The notes under the pieces were generated by a model, which ran no database searches, was not told the DNA's origin, and saw only the letters and a list, made by a program, of their open reading frames with translations. DNA of 64,000 nucleotides, from contig NW_027480438.1 in the NCBI RefSeq assembly GCF_051401765.1, positions 3,782,001-3,846,000 on the forward strand, read 5' to 3'. Source of the stretch: Calliopsis andreniformis. Taxonomy: Eukaryota; Arthropoda; Insecta; Hymenoptera; Andrenidae. A program made the position numbers and the translations under genes. Of this stretch, positions 1 through 11,985 are shown piece by piece (the stretch's first letter is position 1; every line of letters starts with the position of its first letter).

Positions 1-992
1 TCAATCCACAATCCTCAACCTTCAATACTCAATACTCAATCTTCAATCCTCAATCCTCAATCCTCAATCCTCAATCCTCAATCCTCAATCCTAATTCGTC
101 AATCCTCATTCTTCAATCCTAAATACCCAATCCTCAATCTTCAATCCTCAAACCTCAATACTCAATTCTCAATCCTCAATCCTTAATCCTCAGACCTCAA
201 ACGTCAATATTTAACCCTCAGTCCTCGTCCTCAATACACAACCCTCAATCCTCAGTCCTCAATATTCAATCATCAATATTCAATCTTCAATCCTCAATCC
301 GCAATCCTCAATCCTCAATCCTCAATCCTCAATCTTCAACCCTGAATCCTCAATCCTCAATACTCAATCCTCAATCTTCAATCCTCAATACTCAATCTTC
401 AATCCTCAATCCTCAATCCTCAATCCTCAATATTCAATCATCAATACTCAATCTTCAATCCTCAATCCTCAATCCTCAATTCTCAATCCTCAATCCTCAA
501 TCCTCAATCCTCAATCCTCAATCCTCAATCCACAATCCTCAACCTTCTATACTCAATAATCAATCTCCAATCCTAGATCCTCAATCCTCAATCCTCAATC
601 CTCAATCTTCAACCCTGAATCCTCAATCCTCAATCCCCAATATTCAATCATCAATACTCAATCTTCACTCCTCAATCTTCAATCCTCAATACTCAATCTT
701 CAATCCTCAATCCTCAATCCTCAATCCTCAAACCTCAATCCTCAATCCTCAATATTCAATCATCAATACTCAATCTTCAATCCTCAATCCTCAAACCTCA
801 ATCCTCAATCCTCATTCTTCAATCCTAAATACCCAATCCTCAATCTTCAATCCTCAATCCTCAATCCTCAATTCTCAATCCTCAATCCTTAATCCGCGGA
901 CCTCAAACATCAATATTCAGCCCTGAGTCCTCGCCCACAATCCACAACCCTCAATCCGCAGTCCTCAATATTCAATCATCAATATTCAATCT

Positions 993-1083
993 TCAATCCT
1001 CAATCCTCAATCCTCAATCCTCAATCCTCAATCCTCAATCCTCAATCCTCAATCCTCAATCCTCAATCCTCAATCCTCAATCC
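993..1083 (+). repeat. Pure 13-heptamer run marking an 859-bp deletion in copy A
   Basis: Thirteen perfect TCAATCC units. Left of the run the sequence follows copy B up to 25445, and right of it the sequence follows copy B from 26395. In B these two points lie in two separate pure runs of seven units each (25445-25493 and 26346-26394), whose starts are 901 bp apart. Fusing the runs with a net loss of 859 bp leaves 13 units, exactly what is seen. The rare variant cattcttcc just right of the run (about 1141) is also at about 26453 in B, confirming the alignment. Confidence 0.85.
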
Positions 1084-1700
1084 TCAATATTCAATCCTCA
1101 ATACTCAATCTTCAACCCTCAATCTTCAATCCTCAATACTCATTCTTCCATCCTCAATCCTCAATCCTCAATCCTCAATCCTCAATCCTCAGGCATCAAT
1201 CCTCACTCTTCAATCCTAAATACCCAATCCTTAATCTTCAATCCTTAATCCTCAATCCTCAATTCTCAATCCTCAATCCTTAATCCTCAGACCTCAAACA
1301 TCAATATTCAACCCTCAGTCCTCGTCCTCAATCCACAACCCTCAATCCTCAGTCCTCAATATTCAATCATAAATATTCAATCTTCAATCCTCAATCCTCA
1401 ATCCTCAATCCTCAATCCTCAATCCTCAATCTTCAACCCTGAATCCTCAATCCTCAATACTCAATCCTCCATCTTCAATCCTCAATACTCAATCTTCAAT
1501 CCTCATTTCTCAATCCTCAATCCTCAACCCTCAGCCCTCATCCTCCACTATCAGTACTCAATCCTCTATCCTCAATCTTCAATCCTCAATACTCAATCTT
1601 CAATCCTCATTCCTCAATCATCAATCCTCAATCCTCAATCCTCAATCTTCAATCCTCAAACATCAATCCTCAATTCTCAATCCTCAATCCTCAGTCCTCA

Positions 1701-1732
1701 GTCGTCGAATCCCAATCCCCGACGCTTAGCAC
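1701..1732 (+). repeat. CpG-bearing non-heptamer island, G class
   Basis: A 32-bp departure from the heptamer pattern: gtcgtcga, a short heptamer-like spacer, ccccgac, then gcttagcac. It holds several CpGs, a TCGA palindrome, and GTCG and CGAC as a short inverted pair. The same class (gacgcttagcacgc) starts at 1701, 24094, 27012, 51951 and 55642. It is always followed by a cassette of about 90 bp with cctaaatcctctaccgtc and cctcgtcc. Function unknown; it may only be an old drifted patch spread by duplication. Confidence 0.85.
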
Positions 1733-2890
1733 GCATCCTCAATCCTCAGTCCTCAATCCTCAATCCTCAAACCTAAATCCTCTACCGTCAGTCCTCGTCC
1801 TCAATCCTCAAACCTCAATCCCCAATCCTCAATATTCAATCAGCAATACTCAATCTTCAATCCTCAATCCTCAATCCTCAATCCTCAATCCTCAATCCTC
1901 AATCCTCAATATTCAATCATCAATACTCAATCTTCAACCCTCAATCTTCAATCCTCAATACTCAATCTTCCATCCTCAATCCTCAATCCTCAATCCTCAA
2001 TCCTCAATCCTCAGGCATCAATACTCAGGCATCAATACTCAATCTACAATATTCAATCCTCAATCCTTAATCTTCAATCCAAAATCCTCAACCTTCAATA
2101 CTCAATGCTCAATCTTCAATCCTCAATCCTCAATCCTCAATCCTCAATCCTCAATCCTCAATCCGCAATATTCAATCCTCAATACTCAATCTTCAATCAT
2201 CAATCCTCAGTCCTCAATTCTCAGTCGTCAATCCTCAGTCATCAATCCTCAATATTCAATACTCAATCGTCAATCCTTAGTCCTCAATCCTCAATCCTCA
2301 ATCCTCGTTCCTCAAACCTCAATCCTCAACCCTGAGTCTTCATCCTCAATCCTCAAACCTCAATCCTCAATCCTCAATATTCAATCATCAATACTCAATC
2401 TTCAATCCCCAATCCTCAAACCTCAATCCTCAATCCTCATTCTTCAATCCTAAATACCCAATCCTTAATCTTCAATCCTTAATCCTCAATTCTCAATTCT
2501 CAATCCTCAATCCTTAATCCTCAGACCTCAAACATCAATATTCAACCCTCAGTCCTCGTCCTCAATCCATAACCCTCAATCCTCAGTCCTCAATATTCAA
2601 TCATAAATATTCAATCTTCAATCCTCAATCCTCAATCCTCAATCCTCAATCCTCAATCCTCAATTTTCAACCCTGAATCCTCAATCCTCAATACTCAATC
2701 CTCCATCTTCAATCCTCAATACTCAATCTTCAATCCTCAATCCTCAATCGTCAACCCTCAATCCTCAATTTTCAATCCTCAACACTCAATCTTCAATCCT
2801 CAATCCTCAATCCTCAATCCTCAATCCTCATTCTTCAATCCTCAATACCCAATCCTCAATCTTCAATCCTCAATCCTCAATCCTCAATCC

Positions 2891-3670
2891 TAATTCCTCA
2901 ACCCTCAGTCTTCAATCCTCAATACCCAATCCTCAATTTCAATCCTCAATCCTCAATCCTCATTTCTCAATCCTCAATCCTCAACCCTCAGCCCTCATCC
3001 TCCATCCTCAGTACTCAATCCTCTATCCTCAACCTTCAATCCTCAATACTCAATCTTCAATCCTCATTCCTCAATCCTCAATCCTCAATCCTCAATCTTC
3101 AATCCTCAAACATCTATCCTCAATTCTCAATCCTCAATCCTCAGTCCTCAGTCGTCGAACATCAATCCCCGACCCTTAGCACACATCCTCAATCCTCATC
3201 CCTCAATCCTCAATCCTCAAACCTAAATCCTCTACCGTCAGTCCTCGTCCTCAATCCTCAAACCTCAATCCTCAATCCTCAATATTCAATCATCAATTCT
3301 CAATCTTCAATCCTCAATCCTCAATCCTCAATCCTCAATCCTCAATCCTCAATCCTCAATCCTCAATATTCAATCATCAATACTCAATCTTTAACCCTCA
3401 CTCTTCAATCCTCAATACTCAATCTTCAATCCTCAATCCTCAATCCTCAATCCTCAATCCTCAATCCTCAATCCTCAATATTCAATCCTCAATACTCAAT
3501 CTTCAATCCTCAATCCTCAATCCTCAATATACAATCCTCAATATTCAATCCTCAATACTCAATCTTCAATCATCAATCCTCAATCCCCAATTCTCAGTCG
3601 TCAATCCTCAGTCATCAATCCTCAATCTTCAATACTCAATCTTCAATCCTCAATCCTCAAACCTCAATCC
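2891..3670 (+). repeat. Truncated 780-bp copy of the 2.8 kb block (copy A)
   Basis: Starts at the same marker (taattcctc, followed by a cagtcttc variant) as the full blocks at 3671, 6482 and 9251, and carries the same CpG island 260 bp in (3151). It runs for only 780 bp before the block restarts. The counterpart in copy B is 28202-28974 (773 bp), one heptamer shorter because a pure run near 28741 has one unit fewer than that near 3430. Confidence 0.8.
3151..3182 (+). repeat. CpG-bearing non-heptamer island, C class
   Basis: Same island with gaacatcaatcc in the spacer and gacccttagcacac at its end. Starts: 3151, 3931, 6714, 9511, 28462, 29235, 32039. One copy sits in each 2.8 kb block, so it serves as the block marker. 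Confidence 0.85.
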
Positions 3671-6481
3671 TAATTCCTCAATCCTCAGTCTTCAATCCTC
3701 AATACCCAATCCTCAATTTCAATCCTCAATCCTCAATCCTCATTTCTCAATCCTCAATCCTCAACCCTCAGCCCTCATCCTCCATCCTCAGTACTCAATC
3801 CTCTATCCTCAATCTTCAATCCTCAATACTCAATCTTCAATCCTCATTCCTCAATCCTCAATCCTCAATCCTCAATCTTCAATCCTCAAACATCTATCCT
3901 CAATTCTCAATCCTCAATCCTCAGTCCTCAGTCGTCGAACATCAATCCCCGACCCTTAGCACACATCCTCAATCCTCATCCCTCAATCCTCAATCCTCAA
4001 ACCTAAATCCTCTACCGTCAGTCCTCGTCCTCAATCCTCAAACCTCAATCCTCAATCCTCAATATTCAATCATCAATTCTCAATCTTCAATCCTCAATCC
4101 TCAATCCTCAATCCTCAATCCTCAATCCTCAATCCTCAATCCTCAATCCTCAATATTCAATCATCAATACTCAATCTTTAACCCTCAATCTTCAATCCTC
4201 AATACTCAATCTTCAATCCTCAATCCTCAATCCTCAATCCTCAATCCTCAATCCTCAATATTCAATCCTCAATACTCAATCTTCAATCCTCAATCCTCAA
4301 TCCTCAATATACAATCCTCAATATTCAATCCTCAATACTCAATCTTCAATCATCAATCCTCAATCCCCAATTCTCAGTCGTCAATCCTCAGTCATCAATC
4401 CTCAATCTTCAATACTCAATCGTCAATCCCTAGTCCTCAATCCTCAATCCTCAATCCTCGTTCATCAAACCTCAATCCTCAATCCTCAATATTCAATCAT
4501 CCATACTCAATCTTCAATCCTGAATCCTCAATCCTCAATCCTCAATCCTCAATCCCCATTCCTCAATATTCAATCATCAATACTCAATCTTCAACCCTCA
4601 ATCTTCAATCCTCAATACTCAATCTTCAATCCTGAATCCTCAATCCTCAATCCTCAATCCTCAATCCTCAGGCATCAATACTCAATCTACAATATTCAAT
4701 CCTCAATCCTTAACCCTCAATCCACAATCCTCAAGCTTCAATACTCAATACTGAATCTTCAATCCTCAATCCTCAATCCTCAATCCTCAATCCTCAATCC
4801 TCAATCTTCAATCCTCAATTCTCAAACTTCAATCCTCGATCCTCAATCCTCAATCCTCAATATTCAATCATCAATACTCAATCTTCAACCCTCAATCCTC
4901 AATCCTCAATCCTCAATCCTCAATCCTCAATCCTCAATCCTCAGGCATCAATACTCAATCTACAATTTTCAATCCTCAGTCCTTAATCCTTAATCCACAA
5001 TCCTCAACCTTCAATACTCAATACTCAATCTTCAATCCTCAATCCTCAGTCCTCAATCCTCAATCCTCAATCCTCAATCCTCAGGCATCAATACTCAATC
5101 TTCAAAGCTCAATCCTCAATCCTCAATCCTCAATCCTCATTCCCCAACCCTCAATCCTCATTCCTCAAACCTCAACCCTCAACCCTCAGTCCGCATACTC
5201 AATTCTCAATTCTCAATCCTCAATCCTCAATCCTCAATCTTCAATCCTCAATAATCAATCTCCAATCCTCAATCCTCAATTCTCGATCCTCAATCCTCAG
5301 GCATCAATACTCAATCTTCAATACTCAACCCCCAATCCTCACTCCTCAATCCTCAATCCTCAAACCTCAATCCTCAATCCTCAATATTCAATCATCAATA
5401 CTCAATCTTCAATCCGCAATCCCCAATCCTCAATCCTCAACCCTCAATCCTCATTCCTCAAACCTCAATCCTCAACCCTCAGTCCTCATACTCAATTCTC
5501 AATTCTCAATCCTCAATTCTCAATCCTCAATCTACAGTCCTCAATAATCAATCTCCAATTCTTGATCCTCAATCCCCAATCTTCAATCCTTAATCCTCAA
5601 TCTTCAATCCCCAATCCCCAGTACTCAATCTTCAATCCTCAATGCTCAATCCTCAATCCTCAATCCTCAGTCCTCAGACCTCAATCTTCAATCCTCAAAC
5701 CTCAATCCTCAACCGTCAGTCCTCATTCTCCAACCTCAATCCTCAATCCTCAAACCTCAATCTTCAATCCCCAATACTCAATCTTCAATCCTCAATCCTC
5801 AATACTCAATCCTCAATCCTCAAGCCTCAGGCAACAATACTCAATCTTCAATACTCAATCCTCAATCCTCAATCCTCAATCCTCAATCCTCAACCATTAA
5901 TCCTCATTCCTCAAACCTCAATCCTCAACCCTCAGTCCTCATCCTCAGTTCTCAATTCTCAATCCTCAATCCTCAATCCTCAATCTTCAATCCTCAATAA
6001 TCAATCTCCGATCCTAGGTCCTCAATCCCCAACCTTCAATCGTTAATCCTCAATCTTCAATCCTCAATCCCCAGTCATCAATCTTCAATCCTCAATGCTC
6101 AATCCTCAATCCTCAATCCTCAGTCCTCAATCCCCAATCCTTAATCCTCAAACCTCAATCCTCAACCGTCAGTCCTCGTCCTCAATCCTCAAACCTCAAT
6201 CATCAATCCTCAATATTCAATCATCAATACTCAATCTTCAATCCTCAATCCTCAAACCTCAATCCTCAATCCTCATTCTTCAATCCTAAATACCCAATCC
6301 TCAATTTCCAATCCTCAATCCTCAATCCTCAATTCTCAATCCTCAATCCTTAACCCTCAGACCTCAAACATCAATATTCAACCGTCAGTCCTCGTCCTCA
6401 ATCCACAACCCTCAATCCTCAGTCCTCAATATTCAATCATCAATATTCAATCTTCAATCCTCAATCCTCAATCCTCAATCC
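3671..6481 (+). repeat. 2.8 kb block, copy A unit 1
   Basis: First of three tandem full-length blocks (2811 bp). Contents in order: the taattcctc marker, a C-class CpG island (3931), a HindIII-type aagctt variant (about 4735), repeated aggcatcaatac variants, and a variant order at 5562-6289 that leaves open frames of 112, 134 and 64 codons in overlapping phases. The island-to-island distance to the next block is 2783 bp. Confidence 0.85.
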
Positions 6482-9250
6482 TAATTCCTCAATCCTCAGT
6501 CTTCAATCCTCAATACCCAATCCTCAATTTCAATCCTCAATCCTCAACCCTCAGCCCTCATCCTCCATCCTCAGTACTCAATCCTCTATCCTCAATCTTC
6601 AATCCTCAATACTCAATCTTCAATCCTCATTCCTCAATCCTCAATCCTCAATCCTCAATCTTCAATCCTCAAACATCTATCCTCAATTCTCAATCCTCAA
6701 TCCTCAGTCCTCAGTCGTCGAACATCAATCCCCGACCCTTAGCACACATCCTCAATCCTCATCCCTCAATCCTCAATCCTCAAACCTAAATCCTCTACCG
6801 TCAGTCCTCGTCCTCAATCCTCAAACCTCAATCCTCAATCCTCAATATTCAATCATCAATTCTCAATCTTCAATCCTCAATCCTCAATCCTCAATCCTCA
6901 ATCCTCAATCCTCAATCCTCAATCCTCAATCCTCAATATTCAATCATCAATACTCAATCTTTAACCCTCAATCTTCAATCCTCAATACTCAATCTTCAAT
7001 CCTCAATCCTCAATCCTCAATCCTCAATCCTCAATCCTCAATATTCAATCCTCAATACTCAATCTTCAATCCTCAATCCTCAATCCTCAATATACAATCC
7101 TCAATATTCAATCCTCAATACTCAATCTTCAATCATCAATCCTCAATCCCCAATTCTCAGTCGTCAATCCTCAGTCATCAATCCTCAATCTTCAATACTC
7201 AATCGTCAATCCCTAGTCCTCAATCCTCAATCCTCAATCCTCGTTCATCAAACCTCAATCCTCAATCCTCAATATTCAATCATCCATACTCAATCTTCAA
7301 TCCTGAATCCTCAATCCTCAATCCTCAATCCTCAATCCCCATTCCTCAATATTCAATCATCAATACTCAATCTTCAACCCTCAATCTTCAATCCTCAATA
7401 CTCAATCTTCAATCCTGAATCCTCAATCCTCAATCCTCAATCCTCAATCCTCAGGCATCAATACTCAATCTACAATATTCAATCCTCAATCCTTAACCCT
7501 CAATCCACAATCCTCAAGCTTCAATACTCAATACTGAATCTTCAATCCTCAATCCTCAATCCTCAATCCTCAATCCTCAATCCTCAATCTTCAATCCTCA
7601 ATTCTCAAACTTCAATCCTCGATCCTCAATCCTCAATCCTCAATATTCAATCATCAATACTCAATCTTCAACCCTCAATCCTCAATCCTCAATCCTCAAT
7701 CCTCAATCCTCAGGCATCAATACTCAATCTACAATTTTCAATCCTCAGTCCTTAATCCTTAATCCACAATCCTCAACCTTCAATACTCAATACTCAATCT
7801 TCAATCCTCAATCCTCAGTCCTCAATCCTCAATCCTCAATCCTCAATCCTCAGGCATCAATACTCAATCTTCAAAGCTCAATCCTCAATCCTCAATCCTC
7901 AATCCTCATTCCCCAACCCTCAATCCTCATTCCTCAAACCTCAACCCTCAACCCTCAGTCCGCATACTCAATTCTCAATTCTCAATCCTCAATCCTCAAT
8001 CCTCAATCTTCAATCCTCAATAATCAATCTCCAATCCTCAATCCTCAATTCTCGATCCTCAATCCTCAGGCATCAATACTCAATCTTCAATACTCAACCC
8101 CCAATCCTCACTCCTCAATCCTCAATCCTCAAACCTCAATCCTCAATCCTCAATATTCAATCATCAATACTCAATCTTCAATCCGCAATCCCCAATCCTC
8201 AATCCTCAACCCTCAATCCTCATTCCTCAAACCTCAATCCTCAACCCTCAGTCCTCATACTCAATTCTCAATTCTCAATCCTCAATTCTCAATCCTCAAT
8301 CTACAGTCCTCAATAATCAATCTCCAATTCTTGATCCTCAATCCCCAATCTTCAATCCTTAATCCTCAATCTTCAATCCCCAATCCCCAGTACTCAATCT
8401 TCAATCCTCAATGCTCAATCCTCAATCCTCAATCCTCAGTCCTCAGACCTCAATCTTCAATCCTCAAACCTCAATCCTCAACCGTCAGTCCTCATTCTCC
8501 AACCTCAATCCTCAATCCTCAAACCTCAATCTTCAATCCCCAATACTCAATCTTCAATCCTCAATCCTCAATACTCAATCCTCAATCCTCAAGCCTCAGG
8601 CAACAATACTCAATCTTCAATACTCAATCCTCAATCCTCAATCCTCAATCCTCAATCCTCAACCATTAATCCTCATTCCTCAAACCTCAATCCTCAACCC
8701 TCAGTCCTCATCCTCAGTTCTCAATTCTCAATCCTCAATCCTCAATCCTCAATCTTCAATCCTCAATAATCAATCTCCGATCCTAGGTCCTCAATCCCCA
8801 ACCTTCAATCGTTAATCCTCAATCTTCAATCCTCAATCCCCAGTCATCAATCTTCAATCCTCAATGCTCAATCCTCAATCCTCAATCCTCAGTCCTCAAT
8901 CCCCAATCCTTAATCCTCAAACCTCAATCCTCAACCGTCAGTCCTCGTCCTCAATCCTCAAACCTCAATCATCAATCCTCAATATTCAATCATCAATACT
9001 CAATCTTCAATCCTCAATCCTCAAACCTCAATCCTCAATCCTCATTCTTCAATCCTAAATACCCAATCCTCAATTTCCAATCCTCAATCCTCAATCCTCA
9101 ATTCTCAATCCTCAATCCTTAACCCTCAGACCTCAAACATCAATATTCAACCGTCAGTCCTCGTCCTCAATCCACAACCCTCAATCCTCAGTCCTCAATA
9201 TTCAATCATCAATATTCAATCTTCAATCCTCAATCCTCAATCCTCAATCC
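6482..9250 (+). repeat. 2.8 kb block, copy A unit 2, with private 28-bp deletion
   Basis: Second tandem block (2769 bp). It is nearly identical to unit 1 but lacks 28 bp containing the catttctc variant just before the cagccctcatcctcc stretch (near 6541), which is present in units 1 and 3 and in both blocks of copy B. The CpG island is at 6714. This private deletion identifies the block and shows it is a separate locus copy, not an exact duplicate. Confidence 0.85.
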
Positions 9251-11985
9251 TAATTCCTCAATCCTCAGTCTTCAATCCTCAATACCCAATCCTCAATTTC
9301 AATCCTCAATCCTCAATCCTCATTTCTCAATCCTCAATCCTCAACCCTCAGCCCTCATCCTCCATCCTCAGTACTCAATCCTCTATCCTCAATCTTCAAT
9401 CCTCAATACTCAATCTTCAATCCTCATTCCTCAATCCTCAATCCTCAATCCTCAATCTTCAATCCTCAAACATCTATCCTCAATTCTCAATCCTCAATCC
9501 TCAGTCCTCAGTCGTCGAACATCAATCCCCGACCCTTAGCACACATCCTCAATCCTCATCCCTCAATCCTCAATCCTCAAACCTAAATCCTCTACCGTCA
9601 GTCCTCGTCCTCAATCCTCAAACCTCAATCCTCAATCCTCAATATTCAATCATCAATTCTCAATCTTCAATCCTCAATCCTCAATCCTCAATCCTCAATC
9701 CTCAATCCTCAATCCTCAATCCTCAATATTCAATCATCAATACTCAATCTTTAACCCTCAATCTTCAATCCTCAATACTCAATCTTCAATCCTCAATCCT
9801 CAATCCTCAATCCTCAATCCTCAATCCTCAATATTCAATCCTCAATACTCAATCTTCAATCCTCAATCCTCAATCCTCAATATACAATCCTCAATATTCA
9901 ATCCTCAATACTCAATCTTCAATCATCAATCCTCAATCCCCAATTCTCAGTCGTCAATCCTCAGTCATCAATCCTCAATCTTCAATACTCAATCGTCAAT
10001 CCCTAGTCCTCAATCCTCAATCCTCAATCCTCGTTCATCAAACCTCAATCCTCAATCCTCAATATTCAATCATCCATACTCAATCTTCAATCCTGAATCC
10101 TCAATCCTCAATCCTCAATCCTCAATCCCCATTCCTCAATATTCAATCATCAATACTCAATCTTCAACCCTCAATCTTCAATCCTCAATACTCAATCTTC
10201 AATCCTGAATCCTCAATCCTCAATCCTCAATCCTCAATCCTCAGGCATCAATACTCAATCTACAATATTCAATCCTCAATCCTTAACCCTCAATCCACAA
10301 TCCTCAAGCTTCAATACTCAATACTGAATCTTCAATCCTCAATCCTCAATCCTCAATCCTCAATCCTCAATCCTCAATCTTCAATCCTCAATTCTCAAAC
10401 TTCAATCCTCGATCCTCAATCCTCAATCCTCAATATTCAATCATCAATACTCAATCTTCAACCCTCAATCCTCAATCCTCAATCCTCAATCCTCAATCCT
10501 CAATCCTCAGGCATCAATACTCAATCTACAATTTTCAATCCTCAGTCCTTAATCCTTAATCCACAATCCTCAACCTTCAATACTCAATACTCAATCTTCA
10601 ATCCTCAATCCTCAGTCCTCAATCCTCAATCCTCAATCCTCAATCCTCAGGCATCAATACTCAATCTTCAAAGCTCAATCCTCAATCCTCAATCCTCAGT
10701 CCTCATTCCCCAACCCTCAATCCTCATTCCTCAAACCTCAACCCTCAACCCTCAGTCCGCATACTCAATTCTCAATTCTCAATCCTCAATCCTCAATCCT
10801 CAATCTTCAGTCCTCAATAATCAATCTCCAATCCTCAATCCTCAATTCTCGATCCTCAATCCTCAGGCATCAATACTCAATCTTCAATACTCAACCCCCA
10901 ATCCTCACTCCTCAATCCTCAATCCTCAAACCTCAATCCTCAATCCTCAATATTCAATCATCAATACTCAATCTTCAATCCGCAATCCTCAATCCTCAAT
11001 CCTCAACCCTCAATCCTCATTCCTCAAACCTCAATCCTCAACCCTCAGTCCTCATACTCAATTCTCAATTCTCAATCCTCAATTCTCAATCCTCAATCTA
11101 CAGTCCTCAATAATCAATCTCCAATTCTTGATCCTCAATCCCCAATCTTCAATCCTTAATCCTCAATCTTCAATCCCCAATCCCCAGTACTCAATCTTCA
11201 ATCCTCAATGCTCAATCCTCAATCCTCAATCCTCAGTCCTCAGACCTCAATCTTCAATCCTCAAACCTCAATCCTCAACCGTCAGTCCTCATTCTCCAAC
11301 CTCAATCCTCAATCCTCAATCCTCAATCTTCAATCCCCAATACTCAATCTTCAATACTCAATCCTCAATCCTCAATCCTCAATCCTCAAGCCTCAACCAT
11401 TAATCCTCATTCCTCAAACCTCAATCCTCAACCCTCAGTCCTCATCCTCAGTTCTCAATTCTCAATCCTCAATCCTCAATCCTCAATCTTCAATCCTCAA
11501 TAATCAATCTCCGATCCTAGGTCCTCAATCCCCAACCTTCAATCGTTAATCCTCAATCTTCAATCCTCAATCCCCAGTCATCAATCTTCAATCCTCAATG
11601 CTCAATCCTCAATCCTCAATCCTCAGTCCTCAATCCCCAATCCTTAATCCTCAAACCTCAATCCTCAACCGTCAGTCCTCGTCCTCAATCCTCAAACCTC
11701 AATCATCAATCCTCAATATTCAATCATCAATACTCAATCTTCAATCCTCAATCCTCAAACCTCAATCCTCAATCCTCATTCTTCAATCCTAAATACCCAA
11801 TCCTCAATTTCCAATCGTCAATCCTCAATCCTCAATTCTCAATCCTCAATCCTTAATCCTCAGACCTCAAACATCAATATTCAACCCTCAGTCCTCGTCC
11901 TCAATCCACAACCATCAATCCTCAGTCCTCAATATTCAATCATCAATATTCAATCTTCAATCCTCAATCCTCAATCCTCAATCCT
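9251..11985 (+). repeat. 2.8 kb block, copy A unit 3
   Basis: Third block, CpG island at 9511. Towards its right end it differs from units 1 and 2: the 5562-5900 order is shortened (11128-11403) and a cagtcc replaces caatcc near 10700 and 10810. It matches copy B 31779-34513 at offset +22528. Homology to the start of another block ends in a pure heptamer run near 11985, after which a tcaattttcaaccctg order follows. Confidence 0.8.

Noticed and set aside
1701..1732. CENP-B box or other known centromere protein site in the CpG island
   Set aside because: The island does not match the CENP-B box core (TTCG and CGGGA elements in the right spacing). Only the presence of CpGs is similar.
1701..1732. 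Hairpin from the GTCG/CGAC inverted pair as a terminator or RNA element
   Set aside because: The stem is only four base pairs with a loop of about 15, has no T tract, and sits in non-genic repeat; too weak to call.
4730..4740. HindIII-type aagctt variants as a functional palindrome
   Set aside because: They arise from a single T-to-G change in a tcaatctt-like context and simply travel with the blocks; useful as a marker, with no sign of function.
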